Below, in pieces: positions 45,311-58,659 of a DNA stretch of 64,000 nt (position 1 is its first letter; each line of letters starts with the position of its first letter). A model generated the notes under the pieces. It saw only the letters and a list, made by a program, of their open reading frames with translations. It did no database searches and was not told the origin of the DNA. The DNA comes from Tetrastigma voinierianum (Eukaryota; Streptophyta; Magnoliopsida; Vitales; Vitaceae): NCBI GenBank assembly GCA_016808115.1, contig JAEQBH010000128.1, positions 1,798,001 to 1,862,000 of the forward strand, given 5' to 3'. A program made the position numbers and the translations under genes.

Positions 45311-46080
45311 ACTATCCCATTATTTGCCTTTATATTTAATGAGCAGAGGTTTTTCATTCTTTATCAACTCTCAAATCCTCTCGGTATCAAATACGTCAAT
45401 TTCTGATAGTTCATACATGTATTCGATTAAATTTTCACAAAATTTGTATAGGAAAAGAATGCTTCCCTTTTCCTGTATCTCCTTCACAATGGTGCTGGAG
45501 TCGTTCTAGAATTATCTCTTCTCTCATTTCCTCACATTTTTGCACAAAAGCACTCTATGACATTCTGAAGGATTTGATTCATATAGTACTTCTAGATTTC
45601 CAAAGTCACTATATAAAAAAATAAAACTTAGAGAAAAAATCAAGTGAATTCTAAATAAAATTCAAATTAGAAATTGAAAGTCTTTTTAGGTTGCCTCCAT
45701 GTTGCTCGATTTTGAGTCTTAGTTGGACTTCTTGTTTTGGTTCTTCTTCTTTCTAGATAACTGTTTGGAGTTCTTTCCATTCCTTCCTCCCACCTTAGAT
45801 AGTGCTTAGTCTTTGTCCATTGACTTTGGTCTTCTCGATGCTCGGTCCTTAATGTTACTTTGCTCAGATGTATTGCTTGACACCAGCGTGTATGGCCCAC
45901 TCCATTTGGATTTCAACCTCTGGAAACGATTTCGATCACAGAATTAAGCGTTAGAACCTGTTCCCTGCTCTGAACTCTTTCCTCAGAATCCTTTGATCAT
46001 GCCATTTCTTTGTCTTATCCTTGTAGATTCTAGCATTATCATAGGCTTCGTTTCTCAATTCTTCCAATTTAGACGGTTGA
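45311..46080 (-). other. Athila spacer and integrase C-terminal region, unreadable
   Basis: Expected to hold the C-terminal end of integrase (nearer 46,000) and spacer. Frames are too broken for a domain call. Confidence 0.4.
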
Positions 46081-46095
46081 AACAATCTCTCTTCC

Positions 46096-46840
46096 CTACT
46101 TGAGTTTTAAATCGAAGTTCAACTTCTTGATGGCCCACATTGCCTTGTCTTCGATTCTAGAGGTAGATGACATGGTTGCGAAAACAATTACGTATGGGGA
46201 CATTCGATGGGAGTTTGTATGCGATCTGTGGCAAAAGTGCATCATCGGCTTGGAAGACGATCCTTCTACTTGACTCACGATCTTTTCAAGTATTCTTTTA
46301 ATCTCACTGTTGAAATTACGCTTGTCCATTAGTGCGGGATGATAGCTAGACTCATTACATGCTTGATCATACTGTTCATGAGTTTTGCAAATATTTTGTT
46401 TGCGAAATGGCCTCCCCCGATCACTAATGATAGTTAAGGTGTTCCCAGTCTGCTCGAAAATATTTTTTTCGAGAAACTCCTGGCTGCCAGTAGCATCATT
46501 CCTTAGACTCTGCTTCCACCCATTTGGAAACATAATCAGCGCTAGCGGTATGTACGGGTTCCCGAATGATGGTGGGGTAGTCCCGTAAATCTATTCCCCA
46601 TACATCCAAAGATTTGCACCACCATTATACCTCTTAGGGCATTTCATTTTATCTTTGCCTGATATTTCCAATCTTTTGGCATCTATCACCTGTTCACCCA
46701 CTCGAAGGCATAATCTCACGAATAGTGGGCCAATAAAGAGCAATTGGAGTATCTTATGAAATTTCATTCTTTCTCTGAAAAATGACCCCCGTATGGTGAT
46801 GCGTGAGCATTCATTCGAGGAAATTTTCCTTGTTCATTTT
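46096..46840 (-). pseudogene. Athila-type integrase remnant
   Basis: The minus-strand frame 46,096-46,533 reads FLEKNIFEQTGNTLTIISDR, then SSYHPALMDKRNFNSEIKRI, MSPYVIVFA and WAIKKLNFDLKLK. The segment ending WAIKKLNFD is a hallmark of Athila integrases. Upstream, at 46,660-46,830, fragments in shifting frames (PYGGHF, ILQ, GP) mark the zinc-binding domain. The catalytic Asp in IISDR is present; the rest is too damaged to act. Confidence 0.85.
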
Positions 46841-47480
46841 AAGCACATCTTCTTATTATCATGTCAGCACCTCTTTTAAATAATAGTGGATCATCCCGAA
46901 ATATAATACACCTTTGTCGGTTAAAGTTTCCTCATACATTGGTAGCTGAATTACGAAGGAATTACTCCGCAAACTAAATAGTTCACAATATCGACATACC
47001 ATGGAAGTTGGAAGGAAACTTTAAACGGTACTAAATGGGAAGTTCTTTGGCAATCATATTTTCTCTTTATTGATAGTGCTTCTTTCTACTCTTGTGAGTG
47101 ATCGACTTCACATTGTCACACCCTTTTATCATTGATCTCAGGTAAAACTCTTTTTATGTAACAACACCCACCTTATCGATCTTGGCTTAGCTTCAGCCTT
47201 TGACATCGGTACTTGATTCTTTGCATGATCATTATGAATGATAACATGGGATCCCGAATGTATTGCTGAATTTTTTCACAATCTTATGGCTAACATCTCC
47301 TTTTAGATTGTTGAGTAATTTTCTTGTGCCATTGAAGGTTCTACTAGCATAGTATATAGTCACGAATATTTTCTCATTTCTTTGCCACAGAATGACTCAT
47401 TGCGAAAATCAGCGGCATCATACGTTATTTCAAATCCTGATCCCGTTAAGTGCGACCATTATAGGTGCTTGAACGATTTG
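46841..47480 (-). pseudogene. Athila RNase H remnant
   Basis: A minus-strand segment near 47,330-47,375 encodes TIYYASRTFNG, the start of the conserved Ty3/gypsy RNase H block. Wording equivalent to the following VIVYTDH segment appears as HVIIHNDHAKN about 100 bp further on. Several frame changes separate them. Confidence 0.7.
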
Positions 47481-48260
47481 ATCTTGATCTCTTGGCGACC
47501 TTGCATGAGTCGTAAGAATTAAACCTTGTATCCTTCTCCGATGTCATAGTGGTGGCTATTTTTGAGAAGTCCTTGATGAATCTCTATAAAATCGAGCATG
47601 CCCAGCTTGACTCCTTTTCTTTGTGGTAGGGGGTGCGAGAGTTTGATAATGGATACTTTGGATTGAATTACACTTGAGTCGATGTGATTTTATGCGAAAC
47701 GTACCTTCTGTTACCATAAAATGACATTTTCCCGGTCGGTGTTAGGCTGTTTTGTCTTAGCATCTTTGAAACAACATTTCCAGGTTCTTGAACGATCAAA
47801 GCGGATCCATCTGGCGGTGAAGTCGTCAGCTGCATTTGCCTTGACAGTAGAGAATATTGACATCATACGCTTTGGAATGTAGCGGGGGCATTACGGCCCG
47901 AATGGCATCGCCGAAAGCGAAAGGTACCATAGAAATATGAAATTGGTCTTCTCTTGGTCCTCGGTGAAATAACTTAATCGATTGTATCTGAATACCCACG
48001 TCGAAAATGAGGGTGTCTGCTGTCTGTCGACGTTTGATCGATGAAGGCGAGGAAATGATCTTTCTGGTGGCGTGTTCGACTCACGTAATCAATGCATACC
48101 CTCGTCACATCTTTGTTCTTGTTGGAATCAATTCATTTTCATTCGCGGATCACATTAAACCCACCGCTGCTGAACCACATGGATTGGAGCTCGCTGAGGA
48201 CTATACGAAATTGCATAGATAAAACGGCGTGATTTAGGTATCTCCTTCTGACCACTTAGC
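47481..48260 (-). pseudogene. Athila reverse transcriptase remnant
   Basis: Pieces in minus-strand order are SPIHVVQQRWV (about 48,150-48,185, equivalent to the RT entry motif), then at 47,870-47,990 a run with YGTFRFRR and NAPATFQS, matching the FAYRRMPFGL-NAPATFQ block before the catalytic box. The catalytic box itself could not be placed with certainty. Many indels: the same sense frame never runs for more than about 30 codons. Confidence 0.7.
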
Positions 48261-49049
48261 CGTCACTGGATTCGATCTCCTTTGATGTTCTACGGATGGT
48301 CTCGGTTTTTCTTCTAGCGGAATTTTGTGCGTCTGGAATTGATGGATTGATACCATGATTCTTGATGGACAACTATAGACTACTTTGTATGCTTAACAAG
48401 ATTTGCAATGACCTCGTTCCTCATCATCACTAAGTCTAGCCAGAGATAATCTTGATACTTCTCTTTGGTGATTCTAAATAAGCATACTTGAATGACTTAG
48501 TGACTCTTTCAACGCTAGCCCCTGCAAATTTGGTTTCTTGATAAATTTCCACTTTTTCATTATTTTCCCCTTTGTCATTTACATTTTGCCAGACTCGACA
48601 TAGTTTCTATAGAATGGCTTGTTGTATGAATGTCGAGTAGTCATCTTCAATATCTTGGGAATTCATATCTTTTCATTGATAAAAATTTGGTATTCTGATC
48701 ATTGTATTATAGAGAGTTGTGGTATGAACATCATCATTACATTATGATTTTCTGCATACATATATCGCTGTGCTGAGTCAGGTTGGCTTTGATGACTTCT
48801 TCTACCTCCCATTTCAAGAAGGTAGAGCTCTTTTTGTAACCGAGTGAGCGCTCCGGTAGCTGGGGCCAAGATTATAGTATGGGGTACTTGTGAATCTGCT
48901 TTATGTCAAATGTTGAAATCTCTTGGAAAACAAATTTCTCAACAGTGACCGGCCACATCTTCCAAGACTCCTTCGGGTTTTACCATCGATGCATGCGCCA
49001 TTTGAAGAGCTGAGTGGTGAATAACCTCCCAAACTCAATTGCTTGCTTG

Positions 49050-49340
49050 TGAGAAAGAAGGCATCAAGTTTATACTAGCTGCCGAGTCAAGAGCTTTGCA
49101 GATTGGTCCTCGATGATGCAAAGGTGTAAAGCTCCACTGGGTCCTTCATCTTTTCGGCAATTCTTTCTTTATCACGACCTTTGTAAAGTGGTAGTAAATT
49201 CCGCGATCCTTACACTATCTTTTTCTTTTCTTGCTCGGCATGTCGCGGGGAATTTTTGCATAGAGTGGCATCCCCGAGTCACCGCCATGAAGGGCATGCG
49301 ATCTCTGGCACGAAAGGTTTCAAAACCTTGCAAAGTTTGC
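49050..49340 (-). pseudogene. Athila aspartic protease remnant
   Basis: The minus strand at 49,052-49,100 encodes CKALDSAASINLMPSF, close to the Athila protease active-site block, in which an Asp-Leu/Ser-Gly-Ala triad precedes SINLMP. Here Asp-Ser-Ala replaces the triad's Gly. The upstream stretch KFPRDMPSKKRK matches the linker before the protease. One frame break separates the two. Confidence 0.75.
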
Positions 49341-49423
49341 TCCTCATCTTGGATTTAGATCCTTTGTGGAAATGGGACTCAAATTAGAGCCTTTGATATC
49401 CTTTACATCAGCTCCTTCGCTTT

Positions 49424-50940
49424 TTATCGATGCTTCTTCCTTTTACAGGCTTTCTTCTTCTTTCTTCTTGTCATTTTTCTTTCATTTTTTCTAACTCCTT
49501 CCCACTTAGTACATGACCATACGATCCTTTTGGATTTTCTTTGTGTCACTTGGGAAGGTATCTTTCCTCTGGCTTTGCGAGGGGTTGGGCATTTATACAC
49601 TTGTCTCCCGGGTTCTTTAGGGATGCATTGGTGGTGTTCTGAAAAATTTGAGGTGGTACTTGATTGCTTCTGACTCGCGAACTTTTGTTCATGGAGTTCT
49701 TGACTTCTTATTATCCCCCGTGAAATCATTCTATTTCTTCAATTTGGCCCTCCTCGTCTGATATTCATTTTAGGTGTTCATTTCCTTCTTTCTTCTTTGG
49801 AACCTTAATTGGTTGTTGATAACCACTGCCCAAGGTTACGATGCTGCCTTGGGCCTTGTGAAGCCCCTCCACCATATGAGAAGTTCTCATGGTTCCTCAG
49901 TGTTGGGTGATAATGTGATGGTAGGTTAGTATTAGGTTTGAAATGGTAAGTTCTTGGCTCGCGGATACTTAACCTCTTGACATCGTAAATTGTTCTTGAC
50001 TCTCTCGGCCTTTGTGATAACTCTCTTTCTTTGCTCCTATCTCTCATGGCGGTGTGTGTGTCCTTTCTGCTTGTCCAGCACATGCATATTAACTCGACTT
50101 AGCCTCCGTAGTTGTCATCTTGCTCCAACTCCATGATCCCGCTTTCCTCTGCTTTGCTTCCTCTTGAAAACTCGGAAGGTTTCATATTACCATTAGCTAG
50201 GTCTTCAATCATCTCTCTTGCCTCTTGGCCTTTTTAGCAGATGCTCCTGACATGAAACATCATTAGTCCTTCAATATATCATTCGAGCATGATATCTGAT
50301 ATCCATCTGAGTCTTAGGATCTATCCCATGCATTGGGCGTCTTCGACAGTTTGAATCTTTCCCAGTACATCTGAACTCATCTTCCCCCTGTTTGAAACGC
50401 AATGATTTCCTCCTTCTCTACGAGGTGAAGTGGGGGGAAAGAATGAAGTAGGCCTCTGCTCCTCTAAGTATCCAACATGAGCCATATGGTAAAGATTCAC
50501 CATGTAGCTCTTGTATCTCTTAGAGAGAAGGGGAGATAGATGCGAGTTTAATGACTTACGGTCTCACCCGTTTCAACTTCAGCACCATTAGCCATCACAA
50601 TCTTCCAGTGCTTTCGTTTAGGTCTTCGAGTGGGATGTGATCGTGATATTCTTCCCGGACCATGGTAATTAGTGTGGTTCTGATTCGAAATTTTTGCATG
50701 ATAAATTGTTTGCCCCGATTGCAGTACTCATCTTGAATAATCAAGTTTCGAGAAGTCCTCCATAGTATCGATGATTGGAGGCCTTAAGCCTTCTACATGT
50801 GCTTCATTACGTCTTGTCTTTCATCTTGCCGTAGTTGAGTTTTACGCTTTATCTTTCTTCGAAGCTTGAGTGTTCTCTCTGATGCGTATGTCTGCTGGAA
50901 TCAGATAGATTACATTTCCTATGCATTGGAATTTTTGTCC
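49424..50940 (-). pseudogene. Athila gag remnant
   Basis: The minus-strand frame 49,805-50,083 contains YHPTLRNHENFSYGG, the conserved Asn-His-Pro-Asn-Phe-Ser-type motif of the C-terminal Athila gag. 49,424-49,729 is a Lys/Arg-rich linker with IPSQVTQRKSK wording, expected between gag and protease. Upstream DNA to about 50,940 is probably the capsid half but has no frame longer than 60 codons. Gag would package element RNA; this copy cannot. Confidence 0.72.
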
Positions 50941-51104
50941 TGAAATCCAAAACACACTTACATTAATAGGATGAGTGCAGTCGACAAATATTTTCAATAT
51001 GGTTTGTTAAAGGTTAGTGGTTAAAAATAACCACTTTGAAAAGCTATTTTTGTTCTTTTCTTGAAATGTCAAATTATCATTTCCTTCTTCGTCTGAATAT
51101 TGAT

Positions 51105-51142
51105 TTACTAATTTCTTTCGATCCGACAGCAATGCATAAACT
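51105..51142 (-). promoter_or_regulatory. Possible Athila primer-binding site region
   Basis: The plus strand TCCGACAGCAATGC, just inside the LTR, is a weak match to the complement of a TGGCGCCGTTGCCGGGGA-type site used by Athila-group elements. Low certainty. Confidence 0.35.
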
Positions 51143-53904
51143 TGTTAGTGGACCATTTTTCTGTGTACAAAGTGTATAACCTGATTGCAAAAGATTATTA
51201 TCTAATCCGTCAAATAAACCATTAAATAGTGTATGGGATTTTATTTAAGTATCACCCCGATTAAAACATATTTTTTGTAAAGAGTAAACCATTTTAGTGT
51301 GGTTTTTGATGGGGTATCTTGCAAATTGCAGTTGACAAGTAATAAAATGGATTTGATAATTAGATATGATCGGAGATATAAAGATTTTGATCAGCGCGAC
51401 CACTTAAGCTGTCTTTATTTGGATGATAATACGATAATGATATTTTGCTTTGAAAGCTTGAAATGAATAACGTAAAGAAAAATGAATAAGCAGTAAATGA
51501 ATTGAATAAATATAAAATACAAAATTTAGATTTAACAGTTATCTCACAAAGAAAACATTGAATAATCGGTATTGTGAAGAATCGATTCCCTACAGTCTGT
51601 CTTGCATCTTTGGTTTCTGACTACGAGATCTTAAAACTAGTCCGAGATTAATATAGTGTATTTGGATCTCTCCATACCACCGCAGTTCATCGCTCACCTT
51701 ATTTGTTTCTCTCGAACACGAGAGGTGAAATAACTACTTTTTAAAAACTAGTTGCCTTGTTAAGGTATTTTCTTTCTCGATACTTCATACCCACCAGCTT
51801 ATGAATTTGCAAACTGAGCTCAGCCGAGTGAGTCATTCTTTGAGGTTGCACCTCTTTGGTTCCTCGCCTCAAAATTAGAATAGCTTATTCTTTCATGGTT
51901 AGATCCTTTTTAACACGGGATTGAATTCAGCATTCGGGTGAGTGAACTCTGTCTGCCAAATTTATGGTCACTCAGCTCGTTTTCGATTTACAGCGAAGAG
52001 GATATGATGATTTAAATATACGGCGCATTAGATCATGATATCGGGTTCAAATACCTTCGAAATTGTTTCTTACTCTCATAAATGCCTTCTACGGCTCACC
52101 CGAGGCCTCACAGAAATGAATTTGAAGCAACCTGATTATGGCCTGAGAAGCAAATGGGATCGATTCAAGAACCGCCAAAGCAATGATCGATTTAACATCG
52201 AAGTTCGATTGTGAATGAAATCTGACGGGAAAGATTATTTCGCCAGTACGTCAATTGATAGGAATTTGAGTTTCTAAATTACCCCGATTATACCATCTGT
52301 TAGCTTCTTGATCGAAACCCCTTTGTAAATGGAAGCAGGTGTTGAAATCTAAAAATTTAATAAAATTCAAGCAACTAGGCAGTAATTTTAAGAAATAAAC
52401 ATACGTATTCAGCTCAATCCTTCTGATAGCATTGATCAGTGAGGCAAATACAAACTAATCTAATCTAAAATAAAATGGAAAGAAAACGAAAACAAAAGAA
52501 AGAAAAGAAAAAGAAAGAAAAACAAAAATACGAGGCCTTGTGTCCAGGATCTCTTTCCAAGCGCGAAATTTGCTTTTACGTTAGTACTGACTTTGTATTT
52601 ATAGGAGTTACGAAGTTGGGCCCTAGTTCGTCTGATCTTTGTAGATTTCCCCGATGGGTAGCCCGTATTCTTTGACGGGTGGCGACTGAATGCCTGTCGC
52701 GTTATCGAACAGTTGACACTTATTGCAGCATTTGTGTAGTAAGTCATGATATTCCTTTGTTTTCTTACGAAGCACCTTATGCCATGACGAGATGATCATC
52801 GCGACATCAACCTTATTTTACGCAACCTTTAAATGATGGTTTACGATGCCGGCGTCAATCTTTTGTCGCGACATCACTGCATGGTTCCACGAGGTTTTTA
52901 GCGCATTGCGTTCTGATGTGAGCGTGATCTTTTCCGTATCAGCTCATGTCTTCGCGGTCCTTCAGGCGATGATTTACGATGTCGCGACATCAATGCCTTG
53001 TCGCGACATCACTTTATGGCTCTGCGGCTTTGGGTGGTTGTTCCCCAGTGCGACGCCGATCTCTTGTCAGCGACATCGACTTAATCTCTGAAGGCTTTGG
53101 CGAATTGTTCTGATGCCAGCGACCTCGATCGCCCATCGTAGCGACGGCTAATGTTTTGAAGCTTTCCAGCGATGGTTCACGATGTCGCGACATCAATCTC
53201 TTCATCGCGACATCAACTTTGAGGCTATAGCGTAGCTGGTATCTTATGTTGCGACATGATCTCTTGTCGCGACATCGACTAAGTCTCTGTGACCTTAAAC
53301 CAGGCAAGTCTCGTAACCATGACCTCGATCTCTTAATGGCGACATCGGCTTAAGTCTCTTGACCTTCAAGCGGCGAGTCTCATGTCGCGACCTCGATCTC
53401 TTATCGCGACATCAGATTATGGCCTTGCAGCTTACACTGGTTGCTTTTGGTGTCGCTGACGTCGATCCTCTGTCGCTATTCTGACTTAAATCACATCGAT
53501 TCATCTTTGGTACATCATAGCGTCGAGTGCTTCTCTTATCCCGCGACCTCAATCCCTTGTCCACGACATCGATCTGAGTGTTATCCGATGCGTAATCATC
53601 AACTCTAAATCTGGACATCTGAGTGCCCATTATAATGCATATCTGTTTTGTAATTTCACTATTTCGTGTCATGTATAGGTGATAATAAACTAAATAACAT
53701 TAAGTTTACCAATTGCTTCATTCTGCCTGCCATTTACGTATTTTACTCCACGATTGCTGCATTTTCTCTTGCTTTTCATGCTCTTTCACACTCCTGCCCA
53801 ATATGAGTGGTGAGTTTCTTCATAGTCTGCATATTAATTATTCTTTTTAGGATGAAAATCAAACGAGAAAAATGGATTAAAAATAGATGACTTTAAGCTC
53901 ATCG
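51143..53904 (-). repeat. 5' LTR of the Athila-type element
   Basis: 2,762 bp matching the 3' LTR along its length. The palindrome array occupies 52,680-53,560. The outer end AAGCTCATCG (one base off the CATCA of the other copies) abuts Tekay LTR sequence at 53,905. Confidence 0.86.
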
Positions 53905-54340
53905 AATCGCGCATTTTGATTTTTGGTTCTCTCACGTTTTTGTCATCTCTTTAAAATTGGGAAGAACACTATACCTAATTTGTCTTTTAATAATCATTCG
54001 AAAATAACATTTGTCGTTCTTCGGGTTTTGACATTGACTATCTTGTGTCTATTTTTCATCATTTCTCTACTCATGCCACTTATGACACATGAGTACATGT
54101 TATATATAACTTTCATCGCATCGAAAATCGTTTTACGGCGCGACGGCGATGCCTCGGCGATGTAATTCGGTGTCTCGAAATTCGCCGAAATTCGTCTTGC
54201 TGTTTAAAAGGCGTTCCAACGATTGAAATCCGTTTAAATAATCCGAATCTAGATAATAAATTTTGGATTTTTAATAGAAATTACAATTTTTAGCAAAAAT
54301 TACGATTTTGCCATTTTCCAGTGGAATTTAGATCTTTACA
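53905..54340 (-). repeat. 3' LTR of Tekay-like element, start portion, right copy
   Basis: Resumes the LTR on the other side of the Athila insertion and ends at TTTACA, next to the damaged polypurine tract. Confidence 0.82.
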
Positions 54341-54469
54341 TTCTCATCTTAAAGGAATTTCGTCTGAAATTCGGAATGATCATAATTACTCTCATACATA
54401 TACAACGTCTTATTCTACCGTAAATATGCTTCAGTAATTAAATCTTTACTTGGCCAAATACGTACCTTC

Positions 54470-55365
54470 ATCCTAAGCGAGAAGGGATAGGTGGCGCGTC
54501 GATGTCACTCGCGTTCACGTTGACTCATCCATCCGTAGATGCGCCCATGCCTCTCGCTCGCCTCACGGTCTTGCGTGTAGGCGATCACAACTATCCAAAA
54601 TATATCTTGGTCCCTCCTCGAGTTTCATCGGTGTCAATCTCGATCACATTCGATCCACCATGAAATTTGGATCTGGGTATACTTTCGAGATCATGGAGCG
54701 TGAAATACCTCGTGGACACGACGCGCGCGCCCGATAGTGCAACGATGGTGCCTATCCTCTCGGAGTATCTCGAAGGCCCGATGAACCTCGGCGATAGCTT
54801 CGCGCTTCTTGCAGACGACCACGCTCCTCTTGGGCATCACCTTGAAACGCAGTCCGACCTCGAACTCTAAGGGTCGTCGCACATCTACATAACTCTTATG
54901 CGGGTTCTGAGAAATTTGTGAGAAAACTTATTTATTTGTATCATGCTCACCTTCTCGAAGAGTGTCTACAATCAAATCAGGGCGATGATGGAGCTGCCAC
55001 CTCGGTCAAACATAATGGTGACACCGCTCCGTCTGAGTGCCTAAATACGGTGCCATCTATATCCTGGCACGTCTTTGTTGTGGTAATTCCCATAGGCAAA
55101 TGCTCCTCTGTTCCTTATGATCCGGGAACGCATGCTCGTAGCATGTCCTCTATGCACAATATAGTCTCTCGGGCGACCGTACATACCGAGGGTGGAGCAT
55201 GTATGCTCATAGTCGGTGTGCCGCCTTTTGGAAACTCTTCGAGTCGCGGCGAAAAACCTCGGATCTCTGTCGAGCCTTATGGATCTGAAGTACTCCATGT
55301 GGCCAGGACTATCTCTCGAATGTCTGGCCGGCGAATCTCTTGATGAGAAAGGTGTCACTTGCGGT
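54470..55365 (-). pseudogene. Integrase / chromodomain remnant, right copy
   Basis: Collinear with 2,030-2,890. 55,041-55,358 contains RLDRDPRFFAATRRVSKRR, the integrase core seen as SDRDPRFTAHFWKSF in the left copy. The chromodomain stretch at 54,480-54,700 is present at DNA level, but its frame is broken in this copy. The breaks differ from those of the left copy. Confidence 0.75.
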
Positions 55366-57230
55366 TAGAAAATGTATCTTGAACCGTGGTAGATCCTCAT
55401 CACCCATCACTGCGTCATGCTTTTCTTTGCGTCCGTGGCCGATGGGTGCAAAGTCATCGTGGCGTGCTCCCTTCCGCTCAGCCCGCCTCCGATGCGTTTG
55501 ATAGCCCCTCTTGGCTTACGGTACTCAACCTTAACACAGTGACACGTGAGACATCATCGGAAACGAGTCCCTACGTGTCTTCGTCCATCGATAGTCACCG
55601 TGACGAAGATCTGGTATCTTACGTTCCACTGGATGCCGCGTGAATGGAAGCGGTGAAGCTCACGAGAATCTCTCCAGGTCGGTGTGAGGAACCCTTTGCA
55701 GTCCCATGTCGAGACTACCATCTGTGACGGTCGACCCTCGTCACCGTCTTTGTTGTGCTCGGTCCTGATGGACACTATTTTGCGCGTCTTATATGGGACT
55801 CAATCCTCACGGTCAATGGGGAGCGGTGTAGCCACTTCAAACTCCTAAGGTACCTTGGAGTGCGCTTTCATTTGTCTTTGTAGTGAGCGTCGCGGTCTCG
55901 GCGTGTTAGCCACTCGAACTATACTAGCGACGCTCCTCGTGACTTAAGGCGAGTGCGTTGGCCACCACATTTGCCCCTTGCAGGGATGGTAATGCAACGT
56001 GAAATCATAATCCTCTGAGACTCCATCCATCTGCGTTGCCTGTATTGAGGTCATTGCGTGAAAGCCCGGACTTTTGTAGTGCGAATACCTCGAACTCCTC
56101 GCCCCCGTATAAGTGGTGGCGCGAATCTTGGCGAAGACTACGTATGACTCCATGTCGTGTGTGGGGTAATCTGCTCGTGATTCTTCAGTGACGAGAACCA
56201 TAAGCCCCTCTGCCCTCCGATTTGCATCAAAACACATCGTCCGGCCCTCGGCATCCTGATACACTTTGTATCCACCTTTGTTCGGGACTATAGATGGGAG
56301 AGCTGAAGTAAGTCTCCTCTTGACTCTAGAATGCCTCCTCGCCGGTCATCCCTTTCGAACTTGACCTCCTTTCGAATTGACCCTAGTCATAAGTCTTTGC
56401 TATTATGGAGATATCCTGATGAATCTCTGTAATACCCGACGATCCGAAACTCGTATCTCGGTGACTCCCGGCCTCTCGACTCATTCTTTGCCTCGGCCTT
56501 CTGCAGGTCGTGACCTCTGATGTTGACACCACGTGTCACAAAAATCTCACCTGGAGTAAGCGGGCTCTTCTTGAACTTGGCGTCAGGTGTTGATCCTCAC
56601 AAACAGGCGTAAAAGCAGTCTCGAGTGATACTCATGCTCCCACTGCGGCCCGAGGTAGATGATGTCATCGAAGCTGCAATGGCGATCTAAGAGGGTTGGA
56701 ATATCCTTTTTGAGATCCATGAATGCTGTGGCGCATTTGTCGATCAGGGCATCATAGTAAACTCAGGAGTGCCATGTAGCGTCTAAATGTTTGTCATGAG
56801 ATATCTTGTCTCCTAACTCTCGGCCCGAAAGGTAACGGTCTGAAGGTTTATCTTGGGTAGACTCGCGTACCCTGTTTGATCAAACGAATCGATCGATCCT
56901 TGGTAATGGAGTGCCAGGTCTTGATCGTAACCTGATGATTGCACATGGTGTGCACGGTCGAAGGGTCTTAATCGCCTTCTTATGAATAAATAGAATTTAC
57001 GGCGGTGAAGTGCTTGATGCAATGAACCCCGCTGTCCAGGGTGGCTCTGGCAAATTTAGACTGAGTTCACAGCAACTCAGGTGCCATTTATGTGAAGTCA
57101 TAGAGATGGGTGAAGTACCGGGGTGTAACTCGTCTTGAAGTCTACTACCCTCTGTGGAAGCGAGTCCAATTGGCTCATCACGGAAAAACATCCACATACT
57201 ACTTTGCTACTAAAGGTAGATCTAAATACG
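55366..57230 (-). pseudogene. RT / RNase H remnant, right copy
   Basis: 55,944-56,264 is one open stretch holding MYQDAEGRTM, then SEDYDFTLHYHPCKGQMWW, the RNase H block. RT lies at about 56,280-57,200 in broken frames, collinear with 3,950-4,870. Confidence 0.72.
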
Positions 57231-57299
57231 GCCTCCTAGTCCTACAAGGTGGGCTACTTCTTGACCATTCTTGATCCTTGACACTGGACCTCATATATA

Positions 57300-57497
57300 C
57301 TATACGGGGCAAAATGTCATGCTTGTCTCCACGAAATACCACACGGAAATGTCTGCGTGTAGGCGGTAACCCTCTACGCTCTGATCGATAACGACCACCG
57401 CTGGTACATCATTGATCCATCCACAGGGATGACATCGAACTGACATGTCCGTGATCCTCGAGGTCCATTGTGAGTAGAGTGCAAGAGATCGACTCAC
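57300..57497 (-). pseudogene. Protease remnant, right copy
   Basis: 65 residues containing RCHPCGWIND and ending VWYFVETSMTFCPV. It corresponds to 4,954-5,169, with the FDVIPGMD block lost to a frame change. Confidence 0.6.
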
Positions 57498-57509
57498 AAC
57501 CTCGACATA

Positions 57510-58027
57510 TCATCCCCATTCGCCCCCTAATCTGCTGGAGAACTCACTAAGGCTCCTCCCCAAGGTCTCTGGGGTCCTTGCCCATTCCGCGTGTTGGGCC
57601 TCGCTCTGCAGGCCAGACCGCGTGAGCCTAATCTTGGTCGCGTCGGAGGTAGTCTCATAACAACACACTTTCGTCTGTATGAACAGTGATTGCCACCGTG
57701 GTCTGCTCCCCTTATTAGTCGCCAGGAGGATGATCATGCAACCTCGGAAGTTTACTAGGACCTTTGCAGCCACCTCTTTATCTGAAGCTGTGATGGCATT
57801 CTTGTAATACCTACGACCTCGATAAAAACTCTTGATCGAATACTTGGTGGTGCTTGACCAATACCAGTGAGCGTCCTCTCGTCCTCGTCTCTACTAACCA
57901 TCTCTACCTGATTAACATGGCGGTTAAATCTCAATCTGATATCTACAGGCATAAACGACCGAGACACGATCATACCTGTCGGTGTATACACATCGTCCTT
58001 GCATTTCACAGTGTCTGAAGCAATCAA
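57510..58027 (-). pseudogene. gag remnant, right copy
   Basis: Two frames (57,755-58,027 and 57,510-57,773) cover the counterpart of 5,293-5,640. Like the left copy it is far too short for a whole gag and lacks a zinc knuckle, so the same internal loss is shared. Confidence 0.5.
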
Positions 58028-58369
58028 TGCATTTAAAATATTGTTTTCAACAAAATTTTATTTTTCGAAAATTTCATTTTGAAAATTTTATTTTACGAAA
58101 CTTTGTCTAATTTGATTTGATTTGATTTGATTTTATTTAATTTAATAAAAAAATTTGAAAATTTTGTGATGAATAGTGTTCATGAGCGGGTTCTGAACAA
58201 TGTCGAAAAATTATTTCGAGCGTCTTGAGTCAAATTGATTGGCAGGCTGAATGCACCAAGTGCGGCCATGATCAATGACACGCCCAGGCCTCGCTCGGTC
58301 TGTCTTGTAGCGCCGTAGCGCCCTAGTGCCATGTCGTCACGTTGGCTATATTACCATCTGACCACCCAT

Positions 58370-58640
58370 GTCCCATGCTCCTAGGTCACCGATACACGAA
58401 GTGTATTGCGATACAAATTGTCCCGGCCCGAGTCTCTTGATACAATCTGTAATCTATTTGAAGCCCCCGTAGCTGATATTGCGATACATAGGCGATGTTG
58501 CAATACGATAACTGACTGTCGAAGCCTTCAACTTGATACATTTGATTGTATTGCAATACACAAAAATCCTTAACAATTAACACATGCGCCTATTGCGATA
58601 CAACTAAAACCTTGCAATACAATTTGAGCGATAACTAATT
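58370..58640. repeat. TTGTATTGCAATACAA palindrome array, right copy
   Basis: Matches 6,060-6,320, with TTGTATTGCAATACA at 58,546-58,560. Several units read GATAC where the left copy has CAATAC or the reverse. Confidence 0.8.
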
Positions 58641-58659
58641 ATTTCTGCATCAAAAAAGA

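Larger units (their letters stand above)
38623..53904 (-). mobile_element. Athila-type Ty3/gypsy element, full-length outline
   Basis: 15,282 bp on the minus strand with two LTRs (5' LTR 51,143-53,904; 3' LTR 38,623-41,360) and 9.8 kb of internal sequence. In 5'-3' order it has gag, protease, RT, RNase H, integrase, a palindrome-bearing spacer, a downstream ORF, noncoding sequence and a polypurine tract. It lies inside the Tekay-like 3' LTR. Its LTR ends are TGATGAGC and, at the other end, ACAACA. A target duplication could not be resolved. Athila assignment rests on integrase, protease and gag motifs. Coding frames are broken throughout. Confidence 0.87.

Noticed and set aside
46385..46588. 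Plus-strand frame opposite the Athila integrase
   Set aside because: It is the antisense of the integrase core, whose minus-strand motifs are clear.
38617..53910. A 5-bp target duplication for the Athila insertion
   Set aside because: Flanks read CTTAC on the left and GAATCG on the right; no match could be made, possibly because of base errors at this site, so none is claimed.
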